47,364 bases of DNA, taken from assembly GCF_030605225.1 (NCBI RefSeq), contig NZ_JAUWAV010000002.1, forward strand, positions 1 through 47,364, in the 5' to 3' direction. This stretch comes from Geoalkalibacter sp. (lineage in GTDB: Bacteria; Desulfobacterota; Desulfuromonadia; Desulfuromonadales; Geoalkalibacteraceae). The notes under the pieces are model-generated. The model was not told the origin of the DNA. It was given only the letters and a program-made list of their open reading frames with translations, and did not search any database. Below, one piece after another: positions 34,683-44,022 of this stretch; positions within the stretch are counted from its first letter, which is position 1, and each line of letters starts with the position of its first letter. Position numbers and translations under genes: made by a program.

Positions 34683-35375
34683 ATGTCTCTCATCGGCCAG
34701 CTCAAATTCGACGCCCAGGGTCTGATTCCCGCCATCACCCGCGACGCGGCGAGCGGCGAGGTGCTGATGATGGCCTTCATGAACGCCGCGGCGCTGGAGC
34801 AGACCCTCGCCACGGGCAAGGTGCATTACTATTCGCGCTCGCGGCGCAAGCTGTGGATGAAGGGCGAAACCTCGGGCCATGTGCAGCTGGTGCGTGAGAT
34901 CCGTTTTGACTGCGATGCCGATTGCCTGCTGATTGCGGTGGAGCAGCAGGGAGCGGCCTGCCACACCGGCCATCACTCCTGCTTTTATCGCGTCTGGGAC
35001 AAGGCGGGGGCGCGCGTCCAGGGAGAAAAAACCAGTGATCCCCTGGCCGCCTACGCGCGACACGATATCCTCGACGCCGTCTATCACGTGATCCAGGAGC
35101 GCCGCCAGAATCCCTCCGAGACATCCTATGTCGCCTCCTTGTATGCCAAGGGCCTCGACAAGATCCTCGGCAAGATCGGCGAGGAGGCGACGGAAACCGC
35201 GGTGGCCGGCAAGGGCGGCGATCCCGAGCAGGTGGTGTACGAGGTCGCCGACCTGTTTTTTCACACCCTGGTGCTGCTCGGTTACTACGATCTGCCTCCG
35301 GAGCGCATCTACGCCGAGTTGCGGCGCCGTTTCGGCCTCTCGGGGATCGAGGAGAAGGCGAGCCGCCCCCAATAA
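34683..35375 (+). CDS. hisIE: bifunctional phosphoribosyl-AMP cyclohydrolase / phosphoribosyl-ATP pyrophosphatase
   Basis: A 230-residue fusion. The N-terminal HisI part (about 1-115) has [15 protein letters not shown] and zinc Cys residues ([16 protein letters not shown]). The C-terminal HisE part (about 125-215) has [26 protein letters not shown], the MazG-like Glu motif. Some proteobacteria and many deltas encode these separately, so the fusion is notable but not rare. It lies 65 nt after hisF, across a repeat. It is the last his gene here; hisC is absent from the window. Confidence 0.94.
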   Translation: MSLIGQLKFDAQGLIPAITRDAASGEVLMMAFMNAAALEQTLATGKVHYYSRSRRKLWMKGETSGHVQLVREIRFDCDADCLLIAVEQQGAACHTGHHSCFYRVWDKAGARVQGEKTSDPLAAYARHDILDAVYHVIQERRQNPSETSYVASLYAKGLDKILGKIGEEATETAVAGKGGDPEQVVYEVADLFFHTLVLLGYYDLPPERIYAELRRRFGLSGIEEKASRPQ

Positions 35376-35391
35376 GGCGGCAATCGATTTC

Positions 35392-35419
35392 TTGCTATTT
35401 CGGCAAGAATCACTAGAAT
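35392..35419 (+). promoter_or_regulatory. possible promoter before yqeY
   Basis: TTGCTA (35392-35397), a 16-nt spacer and TAGAAT (35414-35419). Confidence 0.5.
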
Positions 35420-35435
35420 GGATAGGTTTTCCCGT

Positions 35436-35466
35436 GGGGCGCCGCTTGAGTGGCCGCCCCCTTTTC
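35436..35466 (+). terminator. possible his-operon terminator or yqeY attenuator
   Basis: GGGGCG (35436-35441) with CGCCCC (35455-35460), extended by CC/GG with a bulge, then CTTTTCCGTTTTC. It lies about 10 nt after the presumed start of the yqeY promoter, so it could serve either role. Confidence 0.4.
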
Positions 35467-35494
35467 CGTTTTCTCCGACCCAGGGGTATACCGC

Positions 35495-35941
35495 ATGAGC
35501 CTGAGCGAAGATCTCAATGCCGCCATGAAGGAGGCGATGAAGGCCAAGGACAGCCTGCGCCTGAGCGCCATCCGCCTGATCCGCTCCGCCATCAAGAACC
35601 GTGAGATCGAGGAGCGCCGCGAACTCGACGATCAGGGCGTGATCGGCGTGCTGTCCTCCCTCGCCAAGCAGCGCCGCGACTCGGCCGAGGCCTATCGCCA
35701 GAGCGGTCGCGAGGATCTGGCCGACAAGGAAGAAAAGGAGCTTGCCATCATCCAGGAGTTCCTGCCGCGCCAGCTGTCCGAGGAGGAATTGCGCGCGCTC
35801 ATCGAGACCGCGGTGAGCGACAGTGGTGCCGCCGGCCCTCGCGACATGGGCAAGGTGATGAAGCTGGTGACGGCGCAAACCACCGGGCGCGCCGACGGGC
35901 GGCTGGTGAGCGAACTGGTCAAGGCACGGCTCGGCGCCTGA
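35495..35941 (+). CDS. GatB/YqeY-domain protein
   Basis: A 148-residue all-helical protein of the YqeY family, which resembles the C-terminal tRNA-binding tail of GatB (the glutaminyl/asparaginyl amidotransferase). MSLSEDLNAAMKEAMKAKDSLRLSAIRLIRSAIKNREIE, ADKEEKELAIIQEFLPRQLSEEEL and AGPRDMGKVMKLVTAQTTGRADG are typical. Its function is not firmly established. It is commonly found near dnaG and rpoD in this order. Confidence 0.92.
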   Translation: MSLSEDLNAAMKEAMKAKDSLRLSAIRLIRSAIKNREIEERRELDDQGVIGVLSSLAKQRRDSAEAYRQSGREDLADKEEKELAIIQEFLPRQLSEEELRALIETAVSDSGAAGPRDMGKVMKLVTAQTTGRADGRLVSELVKARLGA

Positions 35942-35984
35942 AGGCCGGCGAACTTTTGCGGGAGGCGCGCCGCGCGCGGCGTTC

Positions 35985-36473
35985 ATGAACTATTTCGATA
36001 TCGCCATCCTGGTGGTCCTGGTCGCGTTCCTGCTGAAAGGGCTGATGCGGGGTCTGCTCAAGGAATTGTGCTCCCTGGCCGGCCTGTTGCTCGGCGGGAT
36101 CGTCGCTTTTCGCTTTCATACGCCCCTTGCCCAATGGCTGCTCGATAGCGCCGGTCTGCCCTCGCCGCTGGCGGTGGGCGCGGCGTTTCTCGCCCTGTTT
36201 CTGCTGGTGGTGGTGTTTTTTTCGGTGATGGGTTTTGTGCTGTCGCGTTTCGTGCGGCTGGTTTTTCTCGGCGGCTTCAACCGCATGCTCGGCGCGCTGT
36301 TCGGTTTCGGCGAGGGCGTGGTGCTGCTCGCCCTGGTGCTGTTCGCCCTGAGCCTGGGCCCCCTGCCGGGATTTCTACACACGGGTTTTGCCGGATCGCA
36401 GCTCACTCCGCCCTTTGTCGAGTTGGGCGAAGCGGTGTTTCGCGGCGGGAAGGATCTGCTCAACGGGCCATGA
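35985..36473 (+). CDS. CvpA-family inner-membrane protein
   Basis: A 162-residue membrane protein with four predicted transmembrane helices (about 4-20, 28-46, 64-87 and 101-122). The first helix reads FDIAILVVLVAFLLKGLMRG, a CvpA hallmark. E. coli CvpA affects colicin V production and envelope stress. It stands 12 nt before mutS2, a neighbour pair frequent in bacteria; a functional link between them is not proven. Confidence 0.88.
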   Translation: MNYFDIAILVVLVAFLLKGLMRGLLKELCSLAGLLLGGIVAFRFHTPLAQWLLDSAGLPSPLAVGAAFLALFLLVVVFFSVMGFVLSRFVRLVFLGGFNRMLGALFGFGEGVVLLALVLFALSLGPLPGFLHTGFAGSQLTPPFVELGEAVFRGGKDLLNGP

Positions 36474-36485
36474 GGTCGCGCCGTC

Positions 36486-38855
36486 ATGGATGAAGCAACC
36501 CTGCGGATTCTTGAATTCGACAAGGTCCGCGGTCTGCTTGCCGGTTTGACCCAGACCGCGCCGGGTGGCGAGCTGGCGCGGGCGCTGCGGCCGCTCGCCG
36601 AGCGCCGCGCGGTCGAGGAGGCCCTGGGCGAAACGGCGGAAATGCAGGTGCTGCACGACCAGCGCGGCCGGCCGCCCCTGGGCGGCACCCGCGAGTTGCG
36701 CGAACATCTGCGACGGCTGGCCACAGCCGGGGCTTTTCTGCCGCCGGACGCCCTGCTTGAGGTGCTCTCGAGCATCGACGCGGCGGCGGATTGCCGACGC
36801 TATCTCGCGGCCGCCGAAGCGGCGCCGCGGCTCTTTGAAAAATCGCGTGGCCTGGAGGTTCCCGAAACTCTGCGCCGCCTGCTGCGCGACAGCATCGGCG
36901 CGCGCGGCGAGATTCTCGATGGGGCCTCCTTTGCCCTGGCCGACATCCGCCGCAATCTGCGCCTGACCCGCGAGCGCATTCGGCGCGTGCTCGAAGCCCT
37001 GCTCAACGACGAGCGGCTGGCGGGCGCTTTTCAGGAGCGGCTGATCACCGAGCGCAACGGCCGTTACGTGGTGCCGGTGCGCGCCGACCATCGCGGCCAG
37101 GTCAAGGGCTTCATCCACGATGAGTCGGCCAGCGGCCAAACCCTGTTCGTCGAGCCGGCGCAGACGCTTTCCGACAACAACGCCCTGCAGGCTTTGCTGC
37201 GCGAAGAAAAACGCGAGGAAGAGCGCATCCTGCGCCGTTTGGCCGACGAGGTTCGGGAGCATGCGCCGCAGCTCGTCGCCAACCAGCGGCTGCTGGCGCT
37301 GTTCGACCTGCGCGCCGCCGCCGCGCGCTTCGCCCTGGCCACCGCCGCCGCGGCGCCGCGTCTGGAAGACCAGCCGCGGATCGCCCTGCGCGCGGCGCGC
37401 CACCCCTTGCTGTTGCTCGGGCCCGACGGGCGGCCAAGGACGGCGCCGGCCGTGCCCGTCGATCTGCTGCTGGGTGCCGAAGGGGATACCCTGATCATCA
37501 GCGGTCCCAACACCGGCGGCAAGACGGTGGCGCTCAAGACCCTGGGCCTGCTCACCCTGATGGTACGCTGCGGTCTGCCGGTGCCCTGTCATCCCGACAG
37601 CAGCCTGCACCTGTTCGGCAAAATTTTTGCCGATATCGGCGACGAGCAGAGCATCGAGGCGAGCCTTTCCACCTTCTCGGGGCATCTGCTGCGCCTGCGC
37701 GCGGTGCTCGAACAAGCCGACGGCGATTCCCTGGTGTTGCTTGATGAGTTGGGAACCGGCACCGATCCGGCCGAGGGCGGCGCCCTGGCCATGGCGGTAC
37801 TCGATGCCCTGCGCGGACGGGGCGCGCGCACGGTGGTGACCACCCATCTCAATCTGGTGAAGGGCTACGCCCTGCTCAATGCGGGGGTGGAAAACGCCGC
37901 GGTGAGTTTCGACCATGAAACCCTGCGGCCGACCTACCGCCTGCATTACGGCGCTCCCGGCGCGAGCAGCGCCTTCACCATCGCCCGCACCCTGGGTTTC
38001 GACGAGGCGGTGCTGCGGCGCGCGGAGTCCTACCTCGGCGTCGAGGAGCGCGAGGGGTTGGCGATTCTCGAGGAACTGCACCGTCGTTCCCAGCGTCTCG
38101 AAGAGGATCTTGGCGAGACGCGGCGACTGCACGATCAGGCACGGGCCGAGCGGGACAAGCGCCGCCGCCTGCTGGAGGACATCGAGCAGGGTCGACAGGC
38201 GATTCTGGAAAAGGCGCGGCGGCGCGGCGAGGAGTTGGTGCGGCGCGCCGAGGCGCGGGTCAAGCAGTTGCTGAAAGAGGCGCGGGAACTGTCCGGCTCC
38301 ACCGCCGAGGCGGCGCGCCTGAGCGGCGAGATGCGGCAGGTGCGCGAGGCTTTGCGGCAGGAAACGGCGGCCAAGCCCGGTCAGGGGCGGGTGCCGCGCG
38401 AGGTGAGCGTGGGCGAACTGCTGCGCATTCCGGCCCTGGGCGGCGATGCCGAGGTGGTGCGGGTGGTCGGCGCCGAGGTCGAGTTGGTGCTGCACGGCAA
38501 GAAATTGCGCCAGCCGCTCGCGGCGCTGGAGCAGTATCAGCCGCCGCGCTTTGCCAAGAAAAGACCGGGCGTCGGCTGGGTGCGCAGTCGCGTGGAGCGC
38601 GCGGTCTGCGAGACGCGCCTCAAGCTGGTGGGTGCGCGCATCGACGACGCCCTGCCGCTTTTGCAGCGCTTTCTCGACGATGCCCTGTTGCACGGCCTGC
38701 GCGAGGTCGAGGTGGTTCACGGCGCCGGCAGCGGCGCCTTGCGAAAAGCGGTGCGCGAATTTCTCGCCGCCCAGGCCGAGGTGGAATCCTTTCATGCCGC
38801 CGAGCTTGAGCGCGGCGGCGACAATCTGACCATCGTGCGGTTGCGGGGGGCATGA
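36486..38855 (+). CDS. mutS2: MutS2-family ATPase with Smr domain
   Basis: A 789-residue protein. The ATPase has Walker A G340-PNTGGKT and Walker B LVLLDELGTGTDPAEGG, followed by a long Arg/Glu-rich coiled coil and a C-terminal Smr domain at about 709-785. MutS2 acts in recombination suppression and in rescue of collided ribosomes. In the Smr domain HGAG (745-748) is present but the LDLRG motif is LKLVG (712-716), losing the Asp and Arg thought important for nuclease activity. It overlaps dnaG by 4 nt (ATGA). Confidence 0.93.
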   Translation: MDEATLRILEFDKVRGLLAGLTQTAPGGELARALRPLAERRAVEEALGETAEMQVLHDQRGRPPLGGTRELREHLRRLATAGAFLPPDALLEVLSSIDAAADCRRYLAAAEAAPRLFEKSRGLEVPETLRRLLRDSIGARGEILDGASFALADIRRNLRLTRERIRRVLEALLNDERLAGAFQERLITERNGRYVVPVRADHRGQVKGFIHDESASGQTLFVEPAQTLSDNNALQALLREEKREEERILRRLADEVREHAPQLVANQRLLALFDLRAAAARFALATAAAAPRLEDQPRIALRAARHPLLLLGPDGRPRTAPAVPVDLLLGAEGDTLIISGPNTGGKTVALKTLGLLTLMVRCGLPVPCHPDSSLHLFGKIFADIGDEQSIEASLSTFSGHLLRLRAVLEQADGDSLVLLDELGTGTDPAEGGALAMAVLDALRGRGARTVVTTHLNLVKGYALLNAGVENAAVSFDHETLRPTYRLHYGAPGASSAFTIARTLGFDEAVLRRAESYLGVEEREGLAILEELHRRSQRLEEDLGETRRLHDQARAERDKRRRLLEDIEQGRQAILEKARRRGEELVRRAEARVKQLLKEARELSGSTAEAARLSGEMRQVREALRQETAAKPGQGRVPREVSVGELLRIPALGGDAEVVRVVGAEVELVLHGKKLRQPLAALEQYQPPRFAKKRPGVGWVRSRVERAVCETRLKLVGARIDDALPLLQRFLDDALLHGLREVEVVHGAGSGALRKAVREFLAAQAEVESFHAAELERGGDNLTIVRLRGA

Positions 38856-40714
38856 GCGGCCGGATTTCCGACGACAAGATTCGCGAAGTGCAGGAGCGCG
38901 CGGACATCCTGGAGGTGGTTTCCTCCTACGTGGCGCTCAAGCGCTCGGGCGCCAACCATGTCGGGCTCTGCCCCTTTCACGCGGAAAAGACGCCGTCCTT
39001 CAACGTCAATCCGCCGCGCCAGATCTATCATTGCTTTGGTTGCGGGGTGGGCGGAGACGCCATTTCCTTCGTGCAGCGCATGGAGGGTTTGAGCTTTCCC
39101 GAGGCGGTGCGGCGCCTGGCCGAGCGCTACGGCATTGATATCGCCGAGGAGCAGCGTACCCCCGAGGAGGAGTTGGCCCGGCAGCGGCGCGCGCAACTGC
39201 TGCGCATCAACGAGGTGGCGGCCGCGTTCTATCACGGGATTCTCATGGATCCGGAGGATTCGCGCGGTCGCGCCGCGCGCGCCTATCTGCGCGAGCGCGG
39301 CTATGGGCGCGAAACGGCCGAGCGCTTTCAGCTCGGCTATGCTCCGGAGGGCTGGGAGGCGCTCGCCGCTCACCTGGCCGGTAAGGGTTTCGAGAGTGAG
39401 TTGGTGCGCCGGCTGGGTCTCACCCGCCCGGGCAAGGAAGGGCGCGGCGATTACGATTTGTTTCGCGCGCGGCTGATTTTCCCGATTTACTCGGCGCGCG
39501 GCGAGGTGGCGGCCTTCGGCGCACGGGTGCTCGACAAGTCGCTGCCCAAGTACATCAATTCGCCCGAGTCGCCGGTCTATCACAAGAGCGCCGTGCTCTA
39601 CGGGTTGTTCCAGGCGCGCGAGGCCATGCGCCGTGGCGGCGAGGCGATCGTCGTCGAGGGCTACTTCGACGTGCTCGCCCTGCACCGCGCCGGGTTCCCC
39701 CAGGCGGTGGCCGCCTGCGGCACCGCCCTGACCGCCGAGCATGCCCGGCTGCTCAAGCGTTATGCCGAGCGCGTCATCCTGCTCTTCGACCAGGACAGCG
39801 CCGGGCGTCAGGCGACCTGGCGCGCCATGGAGGCGCTGCTGCCCGAAGGACTGCCCGCGGCCGTGGCGACCCTGGAGGCGGGCGAGGATCCCGATTCCTT
39901 CCTGGCGCGGCACGGAGCGCAGGCGCTGGGAGAACGGCTCAAGGCGGCGCGGCCGGTGTTCGAGGTGTTTCTTGAGGAAACCCTGGCCACCCAGGGCGAT
40001 TCGGTGGAAGGTCGCGCGCGCGGCGTCGAGGTGGTATTGGCCAAACTGCCCCTGATTCCCGGCGAGATCGAGCGCTCTCTCTATCGCAAGCTGCTGGCGG
40101 AAAAATCCGGTCTGGATCCGGGGATGCTTTCCCCGCCACCGCAACCGGCGAGACGCTCGGCGGGTGCGGCAGGCCCCGGGGAGTATCGCATCCCGCCCCC
40201 CGAAGAGCCGCCGGATGCCGGGGTCGCATTGCTCGGCGGGCCCGCGTCGCCTCCCCGCGGGCGGGTCGCGCAAAGAGGGCGGGTTTCACCGGCGCCGCAG
40301 GCGCTGATCCGCTATCTGCTGGAAAGCGGCGCGGCACGTGCGCGGGCACGCGGCGAAGGCCTCGACAACCTGCTGGCGGATGCGTTGCTGCGCAATCTGG
40401 CGGGGAAAATCCTCAGCCTGCCCGATGAGGGCGAGCAGGTCTCGCGCGGCGCTCTGAGCGCGGCACTGAGCGCCGAGGAAGCCGCACTGCTCACGACCCT
40501 TCGGCTGCCGGCCCGGGAGCTCTTCGGCGAGGATCTCGACGGCCTGTTCGCCGAATGCCGTGCCGATGTGCTGGGCCAGGAGGCGCGCCGCCGTCGGCGC
40601 GAACTGGTGCGGCGCATTGAGGAGGCCTATGCGGCGGGCGACAGCGAGGCCGGCGCCCGCTACAGTCGCGAGCTGCGGGAGCTGCGGCGCCTGCCGGGCG
40701 AGAGATCCGACTAA
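38852..40714 (+). CDS. dnaG: DNA primase
   Basis: A 620-residue primase that makes RNA primers for replication. The CHC2 zinc ligands are C40, H43, C61 and C64 (LCPFHAEKTPSF, YHCFGCGVGGD). TOPRIM follows (VVEGYFDVLALHRAG; LLFDQDSAGRQAT). A Pro/Ala/Gly-rich linker at about 428-482 leads to the helicase-binding C-terminal domain, which ends RRLPGERSD. It overlaps mutS2 by 4 nt and lies 67 nt before rpoD, the classical macromolecular-synthesis arrangement, here without rpsU. Confidence 0.96.
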   Translation: MSGRISDDKIREVQERADILEVVSSYVALKRSGANHVGLCPFHAEKTPSFNVNPPRQIYHCFGCGVGGDAISFVQRMEGLSFPEAVRRLAERYGIDIAEEQRTPEEELARQRRAQLLRINEVAAAFYHGILMDPEDSRGRAARAYLRERGYGRETAERFQLGYAPEGWEALAAHLAGKGFESELVRRLGLTRPGKEGRGDYDLFRARLIFPIYSARGEVAAFGARVLDKSLPKYINSPESPVYHKSAVLYGLFQAREAMRRGGEAIVVEGYFDVLALHRAGFPQAVAACGTALTAEHARLLKRYAERVILLFDQDSAGRQATWRAMEALLPEGLPAAVATLEAGEDPDSFLARHGAQALGERLKAARPVFEVFLEETLATQGDSVEGRARGVEVVLAKLPLIPGEIERSLYRKLLAEKSGLDPGMLSPPPQPARRSAGAAGPGEYRIPPPEEPPDAGVALLGGPASPPRGRVAQRGRVSPAPQALIRYLLESGAARARARGEGLDNLLADALLRNLAGKILSLPDEGEQVSRGALSAALSAEEAALLTTLRLPARELFGEDLDGLFAECRADVLGQEARRRRRELVRRIEEAYAAGDSEAGARYSRELRELRRLPGERSD

Positions 40715-40781
40715 ACCAGAAACAGCCTGTTAGAATTGAACATAAGGGTAATCCACGGACGCAAGGGGAGACAGCCGGAAA

Positions 40782-42536
40782 ATGTCCAAAAAGACCAAGA
40801 TGGATGAAGTTCAGCAATTGATCGACCTGGGCCGCGAGAAGGGCTTTCTGACCTACGACGAGGTCAATGATCTGTTGCCCGCCGACATGGTGTCCTCGGA
40901 TCAGATCGATGACGTGATGAGCATGTTCGGCGAGCTCGATATCGAAATCGTCGATGCCGACCAGAAAATCGCCCTGCCCAAGGAGCGCGGACTGGAAGAC
41001 GAGGATGTGGAGGTCGGCGAGGAAGAGGAACCCGATCTGGAGGCCGAACTCGGCCGCACCTCCGACCCGGTGCGCATGTATCTGCGGGAGATGGGCCAGG
41101 TGAGCCTGCTCACCCGCGAGGGCGAGGTGGAGATCGCCAAGCGCATCGAGGAGGGCGAGGCGCTTGTGACCAAGGTCATCCTGCGCACGCCCATTGCCTT
41201 CAAGGAAATCATCACCCTGGGCGAGCGCCTGGAAAAAGGTCAGGTGAGCGTCGCCGAGATCACCAAGGAGTACGAGGAAGAGGAAGGCAGCGAGCAGGAG
41301 GAAAAACAGCGCCTGCGCATCCTGGAACTGGTGGCCGGCATTCGCGAGCTCGACGGGCGGTTCATGGAGGTGCGCGAGAAGCTCTCCGGCGAAGTGCCCC
41401 GCGAGGAGAAAAAAGAGCTCGACCAGACGGCGCGCAAGATCAAGAACGAGATGTTCGAGCTGTTGCGTCAGATCCGCCTCAAGGATCATCAGGTGGCCAA
41501 GATCGTCGATCGGCTCAAGGAGCTGGCCGCCCAGGTGAAAAAAGGCATGACCGAGGTGGGCGCCTGCGAGCAGGAACTGAAAAAGCCGCACAAGGAGATC
41601 AAGAAGCTGCTGCGCCGCATGCGCAAGAGCGACGAGGAAGCCCTGGCGGTGGCCGCGGAAGTCGGCGTGGCCATGGACACCCTGCTCGCGGTGGAAAAGC
41701 GCCTCAAGTCGGCCCAGCGCCGCTTTCTCAAGGTCGAGGAAGAATCGGGCTTCGCGCCGGAGGAACTGCTCGAAGCCCTCAAGGACGTGCAAAAGGGCGA
41801 ATTTCGCGCCAAGCAGGCCAAGACCGAACTGGTCGAGGCCAACCTGCGCCTGGTGGTCTCCATCGCCAAGAAATACACCAACCGCGGCCTGCAGTTTCTC
41901 GACCTGATCCAGGAAGGCAACATCGGCCTGATGAAGGCGGTGGACAAGTTCGAATATCAGCGCGGCTACAAATTTTCCACCTACGCCACCTGGTGGATCC
42001 GTCAGGCCATCACCCGCGCCATCGCCGATCAGGCGCGCACCATCCGCATTCCGGTGCACATGATCGAGACCATCAACAAGCTCATCCGCACCAGCCGTCA
42101 ATTGGTCCAGGAAATGGGCCGCGAGCCGACTCCCGAGGAAATCGCCGAGCGCATGGAGCTGCCCCTGGAAAAGGTGCGCCGCGTGCTCAAGATCGCCAAG
42201 GAGCCCATTTCCCTGGAAACGCCCATCGGCGAGGAGGAGGATTCCTCCCTGGGCGATTTCATCGAGGACAAGGCGGTGGTGTCGCCGGTGGAGGCGGTGA
42301 TCAAGAGCAATCTCTCCGACCAGACGGCGCGCGTGCTCTCGACCCTCACGCCGCGCGAGGAAAAGGTGCTGCGCATGCGCTTCGGCATCGGCGAGAAATC
42401 CGATCACACCCTCGAGGAGGTCGGCCAGGATTTCAACGTGACCCGCGAGCGTATACGTCAGATCGAAGCCAAGGCGCTGCGCAAGCTGCGTCACCCGAGC
42501 CGCTCCAAGCGCCTCAAGAGTTTCGTTGAATACTGA
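40782..42536 (+). CDS. rpoD: primary sigma factor RpoD (sigma-70)
   Basis: A 584-residue housekeeping sigma factor. Region 1.1 ([27 protein letters not shown]), region 1.2 ([21 protein letters not shown]), a charged non-conserved region of about 200 residues, region 2 ([19 protein letters not shown]), region 3 and region 4.2 ([20 protein letters not shown]) are all present. The ATG at 40782 has GGGGAG upstream, and TAGAAT at 40731-40736 may be a -10 box without a clear -35. Confidence 0.97.
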   Translation: MSKKTKMDEVQQLIDLGREKGFLTYDEVNDLLPADMVSSDQIDDVMSMFGELDIEIVDADQKIALPKERGLEDEDVEVGEEEEPDLEAELGRTSDPVRMYLREMGQVSLLTREGEVEIAKRIEEGEALVTKVILRTPIAFKEIITLGERLEKGQVSVAEITKEYEEEEGSEQEEKQRLRILELVAGIRELDGRFMEVREKLSGEVPREEKKELDQTARKIKNEMFELLRQIRLKDHQVAKIVDRLKELAAQVKKGMTEVGACEQELKKPHKEIKKLLRRMRKSDEEALAVAAEVGVAMDTLLAVEKRLKSAQRRFLKVEEESGFAPEELLEALKDVQKGEFRAKQAKTELVEANLRLVVSIAKKYTNRGLQFLDLIQEGNIGLMKAVDKFEYQRGYKFSTYATWWIRQAITRAIADQARTIRIPVHMIETINKLIRTSRQLVQEMGREPTPEEIAERMELPLEKVRRVLKIAKEPISLETPIGEEEDSSLGDFIEDKAVVSPVEAVIKSNLSDQTARVLSTLTPREEKVLRMRFGIGEKSDHTLEEVGQDFNVTRERIRQIEAKALRKLRHPSRSKRLKSFVEY

Positions 42537-42561
42537 GGGGAGAATCGTCCGAGAAAAGCGC

Positions 42562-42590
42562 TTGACAGTCGCTGGGCTTGGTCCTAACCT
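42562..42590 (+). promoter_or_regulatory. tRNA promoter
   Basis: TTGACA (42562-42567), a 17-nt spacer and TAACCT (42585-42590), 19 nt before the tRNA. Confidence 0.75.
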
Positions 42591-42609
42591 AGAAGGCTCA
42601 GTCTTTAAC

Positions 42610-42684
42610 GGGCCTATAGCTCAGCGGTAGAGCCGCCGGCTCATAACCGGTCAGTCCCAGGTTCGAATCCTGGTGGGCCCACCA
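42610..42684 (+). tRNA. tRNA with CAT anticodon, probably tRNA-Ile2 (lysidine-modified)
   Basis: A 75-nt cloverleaf with encoded CCA. Acceptor GGGCCTA pairs with TGGGCCC. The anticodon stem-loop is CCGGCTCATAACCGG and the T arm GGTTCGAATCC. The acceptor stem resembles isoleucine tRNAs of this group rather than elongator Met, so C34 is probably changed to lysidine by TilS to read AUA. Elongator tRNA-Met is the alternative; initiator is unlikely because the anticodon stem lacks three G-C pairs. Confidence 0.9.
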
Positions 42685-42742
42685 CCGGAAAAATATGAGT
42701 CCAGACCTCATCCATACATACAGCAAGCCTTGAGCTTGCCGA

Positions 42743-42782
42743 GAGTGCAACCGGGCAGGCGGCGTTGCACTCTTTTTTTTTC
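42743..42782 (+). terminator. intrinsic terminator after the tRNA
   Basis: GAGTGCAAC (42743-42751) with GTTGCACTC (42764-42772), followed by about ten T. Confidence 0.93.
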
Positions 42783-42797
42783 CTGGCCCCAACGAGG

Positions 42798-43928
42798 ATG
42801 AAAAAAGCGAAATATCCACGCGTACAAGATCTTCTCGGCCTGCTCAACGGCCTGGCGCCGCCGGCGCTGGCGGAGGAGTGGGACAATGTCGGCCTGCACC
42901 TGGGCGACCCTCTGGCCGAAGTGCGGCGTATCCTGGTGGCCCTGGATCCGTCGGCGGCGGTGATCGGGCAAGCGGTGGCGGCCGAGGCGCAGCTGCTCGT
43001 CAGTCATCATCCCCTGATCTTTCGCCCGCTCAAAAGCCTGACCCCTGCCGACGACGGCGGCCGCGCCCTGCTGCAGGCCGCGCGCGCCGGGCTCGCGGTG
43101 TTCTGCGCCCACACCAATCTCGACCGGGCGCGCGGCGGACTCAACGACTGGCTCGCCGAAGCTCTCGGCCTTGTCCAGGTGAAGGTCTTGCAGACCGCGG
43201 CCGGCGAACTATTCAAGCTGGCGGTCTTTGTGCCTTGCGGTTATGAGGACGCGGTGGCCGCCGCTCTCTTCGAGGCGGGCGCGGGGCACATCGGCGACTA
43301 TGATCAGTGCTCCTTTCGCATCTCCGGCAGCGGCACCTTTCGCCCCGGCAGCCAGGCCGAGCCGTTCATCGGCCGGGCCGGCGGCGCGCGCGAGACGGTG
43401 CGCGAGGTGCGCCTGGAAACGGTGGTGCCGCGCGAAAACCTCCATCGCGTGCTGCAAAAAATGCTCAAGACCCATCCCTACGAGGAAGTCGCCTATGACC
43501 TGCTGGCCTTGCACAATCGGCGGGCCGACCTGGGCCTGGGGCGTCTGGGGCGGCTGCCCGCGCCGCTGAGCCTTGACGCCTTTGCTGGTCAGGTCAAGGC
43601 GGCGCTGGGTTGCGAGGCCCTGCGCGTGGTCGGCGACGGCGCGCGGCTGCTCTCCAAGGTGGCGGTGTGCGGCGGCAGCGGCGCCTCCCTGATGGGCGAG
43701 GCGCTGCGCCAGGGCGCCGATGTGCTGGTGACCGGCGATGTCAAGTATCACGAGGCGCAACAGGCCTGGGTCCAGGGGCCGGCCCTCATCGACGCCGGCC
43801 ATTTCGCCACGGAACGCCTGATGGTGCCGCGCCTGGCCGAACTGCTGCGACAAGGCCTGAAGGCGCAGGGATGGACAACCGAAGTGATGGAAGCGCAGGG
43901 GGAGAGAGATCCGTTTCGGATCGTCTGA
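42798..43928 (+). CDS. Nif3-like dinuclear metal center protein (YbgI/YqfO type)
   Basis: A 376-residue hexameric metal-binding protein. EEWDNVGLHLG, SHHPLIFRPLK (metal His), AHTNLDRARGGLNDWL and, near the C-terminus, VTGDVKYHEAQ and DAGHFATE complete the metal site. Residues about 130-245 are the PII-like insert found in longer Nif3 members (HIGDYDQCSFRISGSGTFRP, LKTHPYEEVAYDL). The biological role of the family is uncertain. The ATG at 42798 is chosen; CGAGG is unusually close (0-1 nt). The next gene follows after 94 nt. Confidence 0.9.
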   Translation: MKKAKYPRVQDLLGLLNGLAPPALAEEWDNVGLHLGDPLAEVRRILVALDPSAAVIGQAVAAEAQLLVSHHPLIFRPLKSLTPADDGGRALLQAARAGLAVFCAHTNLDRARGGLNDWLAEALGLVQVKVLQTAAGELFKLAVFVPCGYEDAVAAALFEAGAGHIGDYDQCSFRISGSGTFRPGSQAEPFIGRAGGARETVREVRLETVVPRENLHRVLQKMLKTHPYEEVAYDLLALHNRRADLGLGRLGRLPAPLSLDAFAGQVKAALGCEALRVVGDGARLLSKVAVCGGSGASLMGEALRQGADVLVTGDVKYHEAQQAWVQGPALIDAGHFATERLMVPRLAELLRQGLKAQGWTTEVMEAQGERDPFRIV

Positions 43929-44022
43929 TCCCCCTTCGCTTTTGCAGCTGCTTTTTCGCGGTTGCCGCGCCGCCGCAAGCGAGTTCGGCAGCACTCAACC
44001 CCAGCCCATGGGAAGGACAGGA

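Noticed and set aside
36375-38795. 806-codon minus-strand frame across mutS2
   Set aside because: Antisense of mutS2, which has full motifs; composition rich in Gln, Gly, Leu and His as in other antisense frames here.
40491-42494. 667-codon minus-strand frame across rpoD and the end of dnaG
   Set aside because: Antisense of rpoD; repetitive Leu/His/Asp pattern results from reversed Glu and Lys codons.
42610-42684. Initiator tRNA-Met
   Set aside because: The anticodon stem lacks the three consecutive G-C pairs and the first base pair is G-C rather than a mismatch.
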